Below, in pieces: positions 29,761 through 44,253 of a stretch of DNA of 64,000 nt; positions within the stretch are counted from its first letter, which is position 1, and each line of letters opens with the position of its first letter. The stretch covers positions 12,150,501-12,214,500 of the forward strand of contig CM076280.1 of the NCBI GenBank assembly GCA_038380795.1, read 5' to 3'. The notes beneath the pieces were generated by a model. The model was not told the DNA's origin, did no database searches, and saw only the letters and a program-made list of their open reading frames with translations. The position numbers and the translations under genes are program-made. The DNA is from Pyrocephalus nanus. Taxonomy: Eukaryota; Chordata; Aves; Passeriformes; Tyrannidae.

Positions 29761-32700
29761 GTTATTTTTACTGTGGAACAGAAGTCATCAGAAGTGAGAA
29801 TTTCTCTCAAAAGATGGGAAATCCACTATTTTTAAGAGAGCTACTAAGTTACTATGGTAGAAGGGAGAAGTTTCTCTGTTTCCTCCATACAGAATTGTAA
29901 GAGGCTCATCTTGCCCTCTCCTTCATGGTTTGTTCATTAATGTGTTACCTACTGAGTTTTCATTTAATGATTTTCCTCTCTGGCCCATAAAAGCAAAGTG
30001 CAGGTCATGGCATACAGGGAAGCCACCCTGGTGTTCTGGAGCCAGCCACCCTTTTCCCTGAAGCTGATGCTCTGAAGCACTTGGGTTTGCAGGGAAATGC
30101 TCCTTGTTTCTCAGAACTATTGCATTCCTGGCAAGTGACAAATTTTCTGATAAATGGTCTTCCAAATTCTAAACTGCTGCAGGTTCAGATCTTTTCCTGA
30201 TGGTGGGATCTCATGACATCAGGAAAGATGTCTCCAAAGATGCTTACTGAGGACACAGGGCAGAGCACAAGAGACATTACACAGGAAAGACTGTCACTGT
30301 TGACTTTTAGTGAAAATGTAAAAGAGATTGAAGAGGTAAAAGAAAACAGGCTCGTGGTGCTGGAAGGCTGCTCTATCAGGCAAGGGACCTAGTGGCAAAG
30401 CTGGAGCAAAGAAAGAAGGAAGGTTTCTCTTCCAGCCTATCGAAAGCAGAATCCATGGAACAAAACAATGTGGTTTTTAGTGTTGTTCAGGGTGCAGTGA
30501 GTTGTTAGAGTACTGTTCACCCATGTGAAAATGCGTAACCCTGTCAAGCTGCCAAGTGAAACTTCGTGTGATCGACTGTGTAAGCACTAGTAGCAGAGGA
30601 TAAAGCTGCCTTTGGCTACTTTCAATTACACACCCAATTCCTTTAAGGCTTCTGAATATTTGGGAAAGGAGAATAGGCAGAACTTGTTTGTTTACATCAG
30701 ATTGTGCTGTGTTTTCACGTTTCTCAACTGCTTTTGGAGCATGTGAGCACAGCCCTAGCCCTTCCCCTTCCACATACCTGGCAGCTTTGTCAACGCAGCA
30801 AACGAATCCTCCCCAGGAGCAGGAGTGAGGAGCTGTATCAGGTTGATATGCCGCATTTCGTCATTTCAACCAAGTAGTAACTGGAGCAGAGACAGGCACT
30901 AGCAAAGTGTTGGTGCTGATGCTGCGGCGATGATTCAGGCAGACCCTGGGGCATTGCTGAGGCTGGGCTGGCCTGGGTTGGAGTAAGATGGCAGCCACTG
31001 GCAGATCTCAGCCTTTCATCTTATAGGCACTGCTGGAAGTGAGGCCAGGCTCTGCTGGGCTAGGTGCTGGGCAGAGCAGATGGGAAGTGCACTCAGTTTC
31101 TCTCTCCCTGGTTGAGCCAGGTCAGCCACGCAGGGTTGGCAAGGCACAGGCTGCCCCCAGGCAGCGAGTCTCTCCCCAGAGGCACAGCATCTTGGCATCC
31201 TGCAGACAGCACCAGGGAGGTTTGGCAGAAGCTCTAAGCATCGCACCTTCTTCAGAACTGAAATATTTTTTCGTGGCTTGGGATGCTCTCAGGATGGCCT
31301 GTCTGTGCAAGTAGCTTTTTTCCATGGGTGATTGTAAGTGAGGTCTTTTGGATGAGGAACACATTGAAGCTGACAGCTTAATTCTTTTGAATTTCTGTAC
31401 AGTTCTCTGTTCAGTACTAGGGTGGTGCTGAGCCTGCCCTAATTAGCCTAAATTATTGTAGCTACAAAAAGCAGGAATTGATTCTCGTGGTACCTTGCTT
31501 ATCTTTATACAGAGCAACTGCAAAGACAGCCCCCTGAGGGCACCACAGTAAGTATTTGGACCTTAATTCACATGTTCAAACTGTTATTCAGACTTGCATA
31601 TCAGACCAACACAGCTTTCAGTAATTTTCAGCTTCTATCAAAGATTTCTGTACCTTTCTTTTCTAGTCTGCTTAAAATATGTAGCAGCATTCAGCTATTG
31701 GAAGGGGCATCCTAAGGAGCCAGGATATAACAACCTCCTGCTCTGACCGAGCCTTTACAGCTCAGCTCTGTCTTGCCCCATGACAAACCCACCCAGACTT
31801 GCCCGTCTCTGCTCTGCCCCAGTGCTGCTTTTCCCTGCATTATTCTATTTACTCTCTTCCAAAGCAGCCCTGCCACAGGAACAAGAAAGGCAGTGCTACT
31901 CCTGCTCACACTGTTAATGAAACAATGCCTCAATTAGCTATCAGAGGGAATTTTCTGAGAGCTGGAGCTGGTATCTGCAAGTCTGAAATATTTGTGTTTC
32001 TGTACCAAAAGCAACAATTACACCACAGGAAGAAAAACAAACCTCCACAAACTCAGGAGACAAAACCAAACAGGTTTAGTCAAAGCAATGAAATAACATT
32101 TTATTAATCATCATTAAATTGCTTTGCCAGACTTTATAACACAGGAGGAAAACGAATTTTTTTTTTTATTCTACTGAAAAATCTGACAGACTGAAATGGA
32201 AAGCTAACCTTCTGAATGTTGGGGAAAAAAGTCTGAAATGGTTGGGTTTGAATCAAACTCACATATGAGTGATTAAAGCTTTTATGAATGAAAATACAGT
32301 GGTAACATTGCTATTTTAATACAGCTGAAAATTAAATACAAAGTTTACCTGACATGACATTTTTATGTAAATATTATTTTATATTTCTGAGTTAAAATTA
32401 AGAATATCTGAGTAAGACCAATTTTCCCCCAAACTCTTACAAAACTGCATAATGTTCCAGATACCTGTTCTGATTTTCCTTTAAACCAGCAAGTTTTATA
32501 TTTCTGAGTCCAGCATGGGTGTGGCACAAGCAACGTCTTATATATGTGAAAATCCAAAAGTGCTTGTAGCTTTTCTTTCCCAGTTTTGCAGGAGAATCAG
32601 TTGTCCCCTCTGTACTTCAGGCTTCTCATAATTTACCTTTCAGACTTGTTATGGCTGCTAAGAGCATGAAGTGAAGCACAATGTGAAGTGATGAGCATTG

Positions 32701-33296
32701 TCCTTGAGGTGGGCAGGGTTTACTGATACATCCTGTGTGACAGCAGCAGGCTGAGGAGCAGGCTTTGAATGACACCGAGCACAGAGGGTTGTGAGTAGAG
32801 GACACACGCTGCAACGACCAAATGTGAGTGAGATAAAACAGATGCTTGGGGTACACAGATACCTGTGCAGTGTGAAGAGGCTCTCCAGGTAAGATGTGCT
32901 TGGACAAGCCCCCCTGTGTGCCCCACCTGTAGGCACCATGTCTCTGGCCTGGCCACTGCCACGGAGCAGATCCCAGGAAATGCCTGTGCAGAAGCAAAAG
33001 CTGGTGCACCCGTGGGCCAGGCAGTGCTAATGACAGAATCTGCTGCGCCCCTCTGGATGAAAAACCTCCCATTCTTTTTGCTAGATGCCCAAGTCACATG
33101 CTACATGGCAAAGTGGTGCTCCTCACAGACTGGCATTGACATGGCAAATAACAGCACAGCCACTGCTCTTGGCAGCATTTCAGAGCAAGATTTTCACAAG
33201 GATTAACTGTTCCTGAACAATTTCTCCAATATGTGAGGTACAAATATTCTTTTCTTCCAGTCACACACGCAGGTCTCTCTTGTACAAACACTGTGG

Positions 33297-33310
33297 CCAG
33301 CAGAGGGAAA
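33297..33310 (+). promoter_or_regulatory. CTCF-like motif
   Basis: CCAGCAGAGGGAAA agrees at 12 of 14 positions with the CTCF core CCASYAGRKGGCRS. The C of GGC and the final S are the mismatches. It could anchor a loop or boundary in the LMX1B downstream flank; on its own this is weak. Confidence 0.3.
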
Positions 33311-36300
33311 ATCTTGTCCTCCAGTTATGCAAAACACCTTCAGTTACCCAGTGGTCAATTCCAAGGGTGCTGATGGAGGTCAGGACCGTGTTCCTCAGGG
33401 CACAGAGTCTCTCCAGCACTTTGTGCCTCCACACTTGCTCTAGAGAAGTAAATCTGTACCAGAGATCCTGTCCTTCTCTAAGGAACTAGAAGTCAGAATT
33501 GAACAGGTCCCAATCCACTGCCACGCTGGTGATACTCTGTCAGAAACTAACTGACGTTTCTTGTCTCTTGGTTAAAAATACTCATGTTGTCACCTATGGG
33601 AACAAGGGAATGAGATGGCAACTCCCAGACCCACAGTCTGGTCTGGAACAGGGATTCACAGATGTCATAATTTCTACTGGGGTAGTGCTTGAGTTTTTTG
33701 TCATTAACACCTTGACTTTGCATTGAACCTTTGTTCCCTGGCTTGTGCTTCTAAGACTGTACATAAACATCACATATGCACCCCTTTTTATCAGAGATTT
33801 TTATGAATAGCTGCCATCATAAGCTGATACAAATCTCTAAATTTTTCTTGTAATGTGATTTCATGTTGATGTGGGTATCAAAGCTCTAACACATCAAAGC
33901 AAGCGTTGTCTGTTGTGATCAAAGTCTATAGGATTTTTATTGAAATCATCATCCAAAAGCTGAAAGAAATGTTGTGGGAAGGATTAGTTGAGTTTCAGGC
34001 AACTGAATTAGAAACAAAATTGTAATTGATATCCAGTGGCATTTTGGCATTTAAGTTCTAGAAGTGCTTTGGAAACCCTGGACCAGGCCAGCGGGTGATG
34101 CACCATTTCAGCATTGTGCTCAATAATTTTATCCTCAAATAATTTTAGTTAGGGGCACTCCCAACATCTATCTCACAAATTACTGATGGAGTCACATCCC
34201 CTGCAGCACTGTTAGGATATTGTATCATGCATCTTTTTTAGCTTATGACTGGAAAAGATAAGATCTGAAAAGAATTTGGTGGTGAGGTAGGTGATGAAAT
34301 TCTGCTGCTGTGTTTGAATATATCAGGCAGGAATTGTTTCAAGTCTTGAATATGTATTCAATTTCCGCAGGCTTCCAGGTGAGCATCTTTTGCAGAGGGA
34401 GTACAAGCACTGATATGCAGATAGAACACAGTTAACTATCAATAATCCAATGGCGCCTCAAAAAATCAGGGAATACATTATTCCAAAATTGTAAATGGAC
34501 TAAGAGCCTTTCATTTCTTGAACATTAGGTGCCAGAGAATGGGATGTTGCCTGTGTTGTCTCAAGCCTGTTCTGTGTGCATAGGTAAATACAAGTTAAAT
34601 GATCTCTTTCAAGATGCTTATCAGCCTCAGCTACTCTTTGCACTGAAGGCATAAAAAGACTTATTCAGCAGCAGGGAGAAGGGGAAGAAAACCACTGCAT
34701 TTTTGACCTTTTTCCAGCTCCTTGGGAATGGTCTGGCACAGAGCATATTTTTATTTAACCCCTAGCACTGGGCATTGTCCCTTTGGTGTTCAGTGCAGGT
34801 GTGAACACAGGCAGCTGCTTAGATGGATACGCAGAATAAATGCAGTTTAGCCTTCACATATGATAAACTGGGGCAAAGGCAGCCAGCTGCTGCAATGCTC
34901 TTGGTAGCAGGATCTTTATGGAAATGACACTGGACAGTGATTTCCTGTAAGGCCCACCAGGTAAAGGCTGGGAAGCAGGTAACCAGGTTAGATCCTAATG
35001 AGACAGGTGATGCACAGCTTGTGCCATGTCTTGCTGAGGCACTAGTGAGTAGTAGCAAATAGACATGCTGAAATCTGCTTGCTTGTTCCCAAGCTGGGAG
35101 AAAGGTAACTACAAAAATACAGAAACAGAGAGTGGAAAAAATATTCTGTGCTTTTATTGCACCTACATCAAACGCATCAGGGAAGCAAAGTTCCAGCACC
35201 AGAAAATAGAGGACACTACTTTCTGATCATCACTTTCTGATGGCTCATCTGCTTGCAGCTGAGTCAGACCTGCCTGATTGCCCCTGCATGGAGTGCGACC
35301 TGCCAGAAGAGCAGGCAAATTCTCCTGACACCTTACACTGGGCAGCTGGTTACCTGAACACAGAACAGGCTTTGCTTTGTGGAGAGGATCCTGCCTGCAG
35401 ACCCCTCGCAGCAGGGCAGCACAGCTGATGTGACAGCCCCCTGTCACACCGCCCCTCCACCAAGCCAGGATGCGGACTCACAGCTGAGATGTGCCTTTCT
35501 CATCCCTTTTATGTCACCAGGCATTTATATTTCTAGGCAGGGGCATTTTCCCTTCTTCCATTTTGCCTTCCAGTAAACCAGAGCAAACAAAGAGGAATCA
35601 AGCCCCTGAACATGTAGGGAGATATTCTCGGGCTGTCCAGACTACAGACCCCACATCCTGTGACACAGCAGACACAGCTTTCCCATTGTCCGGGTGACCC
35701 CAGCTGAGCTGGGAGGAATGGCCTAGGGCGGGAGAGAGGAGGATCAGCTGTGGGCCTGATCCCAGCTGCACCAACCAGCTTTGTGACAGGCAACAAAGGG
35801 CAGAAGAAAAGACTTTTGTCCTTGATTTTGAGAGTGACCAACCTCCATCTTACTGGCAGGGATGACAATTAACCAGACATGATTCGATCATTGTCTGGCA
35901 CTCAAGATCTCCCAGCAGTTGTCCACTCCAGCATGCTCAAATAATGGGCAGCTCCTTGGTTTTGTCAGTGACTCAGTCGGCTTTGTCTGCCTGTGCCAGA
36001 CTGCCAGCCCCAAGGAGCTGGTTGGCTGCAGCAGAGAGATCTCACTGAGAGATGGTTATGGTAGAGAAAATGTGTGAAAAAGCAATTGCCAGGATAGGCT
36101 GAAGAGTGAAGTGAGGTCTCCTTCCAGTGAACCTGGGATAAGCAAACAGTGCTGGGTTGACAAGCATTTCATGGGGCTTCCATCACCCTATGTATAAAAT
36201 CCCTTCTGGGAGGACAGGCCAAGTAGACCTCTTATGTTGGGACCTTGAGCCTGCAGTGAGTTTTATGGAAGAAATCTTGACCCCTGCAAAAGGGCATAAC

Positions 36301-38877
36301 ATGAGAGCAAAAAACAACACCGCAGCAGCATTCTGCACACTTCTCTGTAAGAACAAGAGCTTCCCACTGGCTTGACTGGGAAGAATGAATCCCATTCAGG
36401 GAGGGAAGTTTGTACTATTGAGGCTGCCACCAGATACCCCTTCCTGGTGCTAATCCTATTCTTCTGCTGTGGATCAAGTAATTCTTGTGCAAGTATTTTT
36501 CTTTGGCTAAAGAAAAAAGATATTTAACCACAACAAAACTGCTGCCAACAAATGTCAATCTTAGCTTCTCAGGTCTATATTATAAGTCCCAACTACCAAT
36601 TTCTGACTGTCTATTTTTTACTACAGAGGTACCTCACACATTGACACGGATCTCCTGGCCCTAGCGATGCTTTGCCATCCTCCTGAAAGCAAGCATGTGC
36701 AGTGCTCCAAGATATGAGAAAAACCTAATTAGGCTTAGTACTAGAAGGCACCAACAGCAATGTTTTAAATAACTTCTTGCAACACTTGTTTGGGAGTGCA
36801 GGAAAATTCTCCTTGCAAAGAAGAGATGCCTTCATTAACTTGGAGAGTAAAGTGCAGCTTTGGAGGATTTAAGTCTTGCTTAGTTACCAGCCTGCCCCTC
36901 CTCCAAGCACTTAAAACCCCTCCTTCTCGTTCAGGTGACTCAGTCATTCCAGCAGAGGCTAGACAGGGATGGTGTTCTCAGGGAATCCTGGTAAAACCTT
37001 GCAGGAAGTCAGGAGTGCCCTGCATCCTTATGCAGCAAAGTTCTGAAATATGTTTTTAAAAGTCTTACTGCAGTCCCTTCAAAAAAACCCAAATGTTTAG
37101 TTATTAATTTTTCTTAAATGAATGCTAGTAAAAACTGTCTGACCCATAGCTGCAGCTGACCTTCCATAGCAGTAGACAGTGGCCCCAAATACGGATTTAC
37201 TGCCCTGGTACTAACTCCTTGGCTATTACCCTCTGCCCCTGAGTCCCCATGCTCAGTCTCAGACAACAACATGAGACTTGACAGTCTCTGAGGTGCTTGC
37301 TCTTAACCAGCACAGCCCAGCAGCTTCCACCCGTGGCTGTTCCAAGCAGAAGGAGATGGTCCAGCAACTCTTCCCAAGGACAGGGTATCTGAGCAGCTTG
37401 GCAGCTCCCCAGTGACTCACACCTGATCAGTTACATGTCTGATCATTATCATTTTGATTGAGCCACTGCTGGGGTTCAATCTCAGCACACTCCTCCAGCA
37501 CCGAGCTGAGGTGGGGCTCTGCACACACACCAGTCCCACTCCCACAAGGGTGTCTTAGTTTTCCTGGGCGCTCAGCCTCTGATGCCCACCCACCAGTGGC
37601 AGGAGGATGGTTCCCTCACTCACCAGGCAACTCCCTGTGGCAGTCCATGATCCTCCCTGTTGCCAAGAAAAACTGCATTTCACCAGCTTTCTGAATTATT
37701 TTTAATTTTTCTTCTAGTGTCCTCAGTATACTCAGTAGTTCGAGCTTTAGAATGAGCTGAAAATGAGTTACAGATGGGCATTGAGTGCAATAGAATGCTA
37801 CTATTTATTCAAGGCCTTTTATGTATATGTGTCTAACCCAAAACACAAAACAACAAGAGCTGGCAAGAGACAGCCAGTCTCTGCAGCTCAATTAAAAAAT
37901 AGAATTAAAAATACATTAATTCACCTGTTAAATGACAGGAAGAGCAGAATGTGGCTGCTGCCTGTTCTCTGGGAGAGAAGATCTTTCTCCTTTCAGTGCG
38001 GATGCTTACCTCCCTCTAAGCTTTCTGTTGTGGTAAGAAAAAACTAGTCTTTTAACCAAGTCCAGAAGAATGTTCTAAAAAAACCAGTTATGGATTCCAC
38101 TGTCCATGCAAATGTAAATGTTACAGCATCGGTCACTGACAGGCCTGAATGTTGTACCTGTAGTAAGTGGCATAACTAACACAAGGAGACATCTCCTAGA
38201 GATGCTGCTTCTTCCAGTTCAGTCATGTCCCAGTGTCTGAACTGGCACTTGAAGAACTGATGGAATTTCCTTTCTTCTGTAGCCATGTCTTGCTCACAAG
38301 GTCTCCTCTAAAGGTATTGGCAAGACTAATCAATTGATGCTGTCCAAGAATGGATGTAATCAAAAATTTCTCTAACCAACATAGTTTCAGCAGTTGCTAT
38401 CAGAATTAAAGGTCAGTCTGGGTAATGCACATGAACTTCGATAGTTCCTGTAGCATTCCTGTGTGTTCAAAGCACCGAGTGGATACACAGGACTGCTCTG
38501 TGCAGCTGCAGATGGTGCAGTGGAGATAGCAGCCCAGCAAATAGGTTTTGCAGCTTGTCTTCTCCATGACACTTTGTTAAATACATTATTGTTTCATCAT
38601 CACTTGTGGTTTATTTTGGCAAGCCCACAGCATCACATTTCTCAAAGTCTTCTGTACCTTAATAAATCCAGGCACATTTGGAACAGAGAAGGGAAGAAAC
38701 TAGATGCACTGTGCACAACTGGTAACAGTTTCCTGCCATGCCTGATTAATGGAGAAAAACAAAACTTAGCTTCTGTTGGAAGAGGTCCCGTCCAGGGTAT
38801 AGGTTTTTTAATTTGCCCTTGAGGAAAAAGGACACTTACTCAGGGGGATTGTTCTGGGGTTTTTTAGTTCTGTTCAA

Positions 38878-38893
38878 TTTTTTTTTTTTTTTT
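38878..38893 (+). repeat. poly(T) tract, 16 nt
   Basis: A simple T run in intergenic DNA. No associated element was recognised. Confidence 0.85.
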
Positions 38894-40122
38894 CCAAGGA
38901 GCAGTTTGATTTTACTATGAGGAAGGAGAGGAAGGAGTCATGCCAAGCAAGATTGCGGCACTGGCTCTGCTGCTAGATTTCCTGTCAGCACATCTCTTTA
39001 CGAGCAGTACTGAATATGCTGATGCCTATGTCCTGCACATCCTGTGTGCAGACTGTGGGCTGCACAGGACTCACACCAATGTGTTGCAGTGGCACAAAGC
39101 ATGGGTGGTAAAATGTGGCATTTAGAAATGGGGATCCACCTCTTTACTTATCTAAACATGACAGGAAAATTCCTTTCTGCTCCCTTTAATTTCATCATGC
39201 TTGGTTAACTGGTGTCATGAAACCCAGTCACAGAACTGTGCTCATTTATGTGCCAACCACTGCCTCTGCGCTACATGTGTATTTTTTAGAACAGAGGAGA
39301 AAATCATTTTTTTCCCCATGAAGCAGGTTACTTTCCATTCATTCTGGCAGCTACTTTTTGCTACAATGCTCTTAAAATAGTACATTGCAAAATATCTTAA
39401 GTCTTGCAGTAATGGTTAATGTTGATGACTGCAATTGGCGACTGCGTCATTTTATACAAGGCTGTCATCTTCTTGCACCAGTAACTGTGAATATCAAGGC
39501 AGCTTCAGTTTGCCCTCACTATCAGAGCTAAATTCAGTCAGAGTAACTGGTGCTTCCATGAACACTGGTGACTTCTCCCGAATCCAATTAGAAGGTGCAC
39601 TTGAAAATTCAAGCAATGAAGTGGCTTCCTATAGATTTCCTATGCTATAGTCCATCTTCTATTCCCATAGCTCTTGATTCTTTATTACTGAACAGGCTAA
39701 GATGCTTTCAGAAACTGCTGCTGTGCTCCTGGATGCATAAGGTTCCTTTCTCGAGCTGCCCTTGAGCAAACACTCTGCCCAGGTAATGTTGGCCAGCACA
39801 GCTGGCAAGCAATGGTAATGTACAAATAATGAAAGAAAGGAAAGAAAGATGAATCCTGTTTTATTTCTAGCCGTAACAGACGTTTAGTAACCATATGCTA
39901 CTTGCTTAGCACTCCAGCAGATTTCCTTACTGCCCTTTTCAGGGCACATTTCAGGATACAGTTGAAAGCTGCAGGCCAGAGCAATATCAGGCAGGACAGT
40001 TAGAGACATTCCTACAGATTGTTTCAGCTTGGGATGATGCTGCTTTGTAATCACAGCAGCTGGTAACACTAAGAGCTGAACTGTAGCAGGGAAAACAGTG
40101 TGGTAGTTAACATGCGTAAGGT

Positions 40123-40142
40123 ATAAAGTTTTATAAAGTTTT
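40123..40142. repeat. exact 10-bp tandem duplication
   Basis: ATAAAGTTTT occurs twice head to tail with no spacer. Probably slippage. Confidence 0.8.
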
Positions 40143-43100
40143 CAGTGTATGTGCCTTGTCAGAATTTACAATAATTTAGGGTGCTTATTATTCCTTCAGG
40201 CATGGAACTCATAAATATTACTCAGTGCTATTTGTCACTGGCTTCTCTGTCATGCATAAAGCAAAATTAAATACTTATCTCTATATCGTTAACGTATTAA
40301 ACATTAGGATTTATGGGGTTTGAGATTTTACTTGCTCTGAGAACATTAACTTCCTGATGAAAGATCTAAATGCAAATAGAAGGAATGCCAAAATACCCTG
40401 GAACATAATTAAGGATACTGAGGTGCGAGGAAGCCCCAGGCACAGGAATGTGCAGTTTTCTTATTTCCACTGTCATGGTGGGCTAGTTTTCTTTGTTCCA
40501 CATTTTTATGCACTGCCCCAGTGTACCTCCTTGTTTTTTTGTCATCAGGTGAAGAAAATGTTCAGTCTTATATAGAAATAGTGTTTCTGGTTTAAAACAT
40601 AACCTTGATATATGTACTGTGAAACAACAATGTAGCAGTGTCTAGATTTTAAAAAAATCATAGATCACTCTTTCCATGTGAAGAAAAATTCCCTTGGTAG
40701 CTTTACTTGATTTGTTGCTCTTATTGCTTCTCAAGGGTTCCTGCAGACAGAAATTGGAAGGGACAACTTTTATACAAATGTGTATTTCTGTAGCAGAATA
40801 GAAACACTTTCTGTGCTGATGTACAGCTGTGCAGGTCTAACTAAATACATCCTATTGTCCATGCAGTGCACAATGACCACTACCATTGTTTTTGTCCTCT
40901 TCACATGAGGCCAAGATATGTTCCAGCAGCAATGTCGGTGGCTGATCCAAACACACAGATAGAACTTGCTGGCACTGTAACATCCTGTATCTCATCCCAA
41001 AGGACTAAGTCATTTTATTCAAAAGACATTTTCTATTCTACCTTGCTCTAGTTTATTTAAGTATCCTTAGTGACATACTCCACCCTTTGATTATGAGACT
41101 TCTCACAGCACTGCAGAGCTTGCTGCCAGCTCAAGGTTTGACATTATTCATTCCTTCCATCATTCCCACTTTTATGATCCATTAGTAATTCCTCTCCCAA
41201 TTATTTATCACCTATAACGCCTCATCTTTGAGGCCAGCTAACTTCTGCAACTTTCCTCATTTGGCTCATTTTTTTGTCCCATTTTTTTTATGTTTTGATT
41301 CTTGCTAATATTTGTGACTCTTTCCATTTAAGTACAAGTAAATGATTGTATTAATCACTCTATAATAAAAAAACAAGTTAATGATTTCTGACTTCACACC
41401 AACTGTTGAAAAACCTGAGCTGACCCTCCCCACTGCTAATGAGAAGCAGAGAACAGTGATGGAGGTTCCGCTGCCACCATTCACCCACCGTACTGCTTTC
41501 TCTTACGCCATATGGCTGGTTCCACTTGTTCACATTGCAGTCAGCGAGCACCAGGTCTCTTTTACGAACACGTCGGATACTGGAGTCACACATGCGGCTT
41601 GAACATCAGCTTCCTCCCAATACCCCTGTCGAAAAAAGAGGGCAGATGCTGTCACTTGCTTCCTTTCAAGGCAATTAGGAGGGAGGACTTGCATCATTTA
41701 TGGTAAGATAAACAGCACAATGGGCTTGCCAGATCTGTGCAGAGGATTAGCAAAACTTTGTGCTGTCCTCCATGAGTGAGCAGCAGCCAGCTACCACCCA
41801 GGATCCTGTACTCAGCACCTGGGGGCATTTTTCTTTGTCTTGATAAAAGTACCTTTCATGGAGGTTACTGCACGGTGGTGGGAACTGGTTTAATCCTACT
41901 GTCAGAGGGGGTTCAAAAACTTTTCCCATGTATAAATCAAAGTACAGTAGCACTGACTTCAGAGTAGTGATTGTTTGCACACAACTCATCTCTCCCAGCT
42001 TTCTTCAGATGTGACATCACTGTTGCATTTGGGACAGTCTTTTTACTCAAACCAGTCTCCTCAGTGAGATGCCTCTAAAGAGCACAGCACACACAGAACC
42101 ACCCACCCACACCATGCTGCTCCTCCACCTGTGACAGGATCTTCCCAAGGCTGTGCTGACCTCCCTGTGATCAGCAAAACACCTTGAAAACCTCATTCTA
42201 AACTGCAGAGTTTATGCAGATCAATTTATTGACAAGTCAAATTGTCCTCCTGTCCCAGGCTGTTGTTGTTGTGCATGTTATGAGGTTTTTGAGGGGAATA
42301 AGACATAGCTGGCTGACTTCAGCTCCTCCTGATCTCTCTCTTATTTTCTAGGTCGAGGCCAAAGAGCCAAATCTTCACTTACCATATCTTCCTCTGTTGC
42401 TTGCACAGATAAAGGACATTTTTAACATATTAATAACTGAAAGAGCATGACCAAAGTAAAAGATCTTTTAAAAGACTAAAGGATCTCAAAAAATTAAAAA
42501 ATCTGTTATTTGCTTGGAGATTACAAAATCCAAAATGAATACTAAAATGTCAGCAACAAGATTTCCAGTATAGTATTCTTTTTTAAAGAGGTCTTTTCTC
42601 ATTCTGTGCATTATGGATGTTTAATTGAAAGGTTACACACAGGGTCATCAACAAGGCTCACAATGCCTCCAGCCTTACAATACGCACCGCTTCAAAGGGA
42701 TTGGCTGCATTCCTGAGCCTTGTACCAATAAGCACTAATAACACTGAAAAATGAAAACTGAAACAGATGTCTCCAATAGTATTGATTCTTATTAGCTGTT
42801 CACAGCTATTCTTACACCTCTGGGCATAATGAGGCAGAGCCGCACGCTGGGTGTGTGGCTGCTGAGCCGGTAATGCCGTTGGAATGCTCCCACGCTGCTG
42901 TGTGCTGCATTCTTGACAGACTGTCTCCATTATGATCTTAAGAAAACTTCTTTAAAATGTCATTTAAAAATGCATCAAATGTGTAAACTCTTACTTCTCA
43001 GGACAGGATTTGACAGTAACGTACTTTTAAAAATTAACCCCAAAAATGTGACAAAATGTATGCCAGAACTGACCCAAACATTTATCTGTGCGTTGCTGCC

Positions 43101-44230
43101 TATCCCAGAGCAGTTGTGGCCACCCAGAATGAGTTTAGGACAGGTCTGTGGCAAGAGAGCAGAAGAACGGCAATCAATAATTTTAAAAAGTGTTGTGCAT
43201 AGTGCTATGTTGTAAATACTCCAAGCAGACAAGTAACAGCCATCAGTTCTTCACACAGTCTGCTCAGCGAATGGCCACAGACCCAGAGCCTAAAACACAT
43301 GCTTCTTTGGGTTTGCAGAACTTCCTTATCTGCCTGGTTTTCTAACACACTTTTGTTCTTGGACATCATCTTTCTTCTTTTGAAGAAGGGCAGCCCTGAC
43401 AGACAGAGAGTCCAGAGGGAACACATTTTAACCTCATCTAATTCACAGGCAAGAGACACTGCTCCTGCTGAAGAAGCAGATAATAATTTTATTCTGAAGG
43501 TTGGTAGTGCGAGGAGGTGTTTCAGAATGTACAAGCAACCTGTGCAACAACAGGAAAGGGAGAGCTAAGTGGAGATGCCATGAGAGGGATGATGTTAGCT
43601 GAGCTGAACCAGCTGATATTCTGTGTCCTTTTAGCTGTCAGTACAAAATATTTTCTGTCACTAAAGGCACCAGCGAGGTGGATCCAGATGCTTCATCCAG
43701 ATGAAGCTTAAAATTCAGGATTTTCAAATACACAACTGGTTAGTAAGAAAGCAGTAATAAACATTTTTTTGTTAATAACTAAACAATCTTTTTTCCTTGG
43801 TTAATATAAATGTTGCTGATGCAGATAGCCCATGAATTCAAGTCCTGCTGTTGCTCCTTCCAAAGCAGTGCTGAGATAAAGCTTAAGTTAGCAGAGGAGA
43901 GTGCTATGTTCACTGAATTGACCAGGATTTTAGACCTCTTGAGTCTGAGTATAAAGAACACCAATACAAACTTTTACATTTTGATAAAATTGATACCCTG
44001 GTTCTCTCCAGTCAGGGGGATGGGGACCATGCACAGTTTAACGTGTAGTTAGCCTTGTCCCCCACTGCCACAATGGTGCCAGAAGGTTTCTGTTTATCCC
44101 TCCATGACACTTGCCATCTAACAAGACGGCATAAAGTTGTACTTGTCATTAATTTCTTTGGAGACAGAGCCGAAGAATCACCATGCAGATTTTTACCAGT
44201 TGACAATTAAGTATTCTCCTAATAAATGTA

Positions 44231-44253
44231 ACCAAACCAACCAACCAACCAAA
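44231..44253 (+). repeat. (CCAA)n simple repeat
   Basis: ACCAAACCAA is followed by three CCAA units; a short tetranucleotide microsatellite. Confidence 0.9.

Noticed and set aside
34951..34970. CCACCAGGTAAAGG as CTCF or splice donor
   Set aside because: Three core mismatches to CTCF, and no exon-like sequence precedes the GTAAAG.
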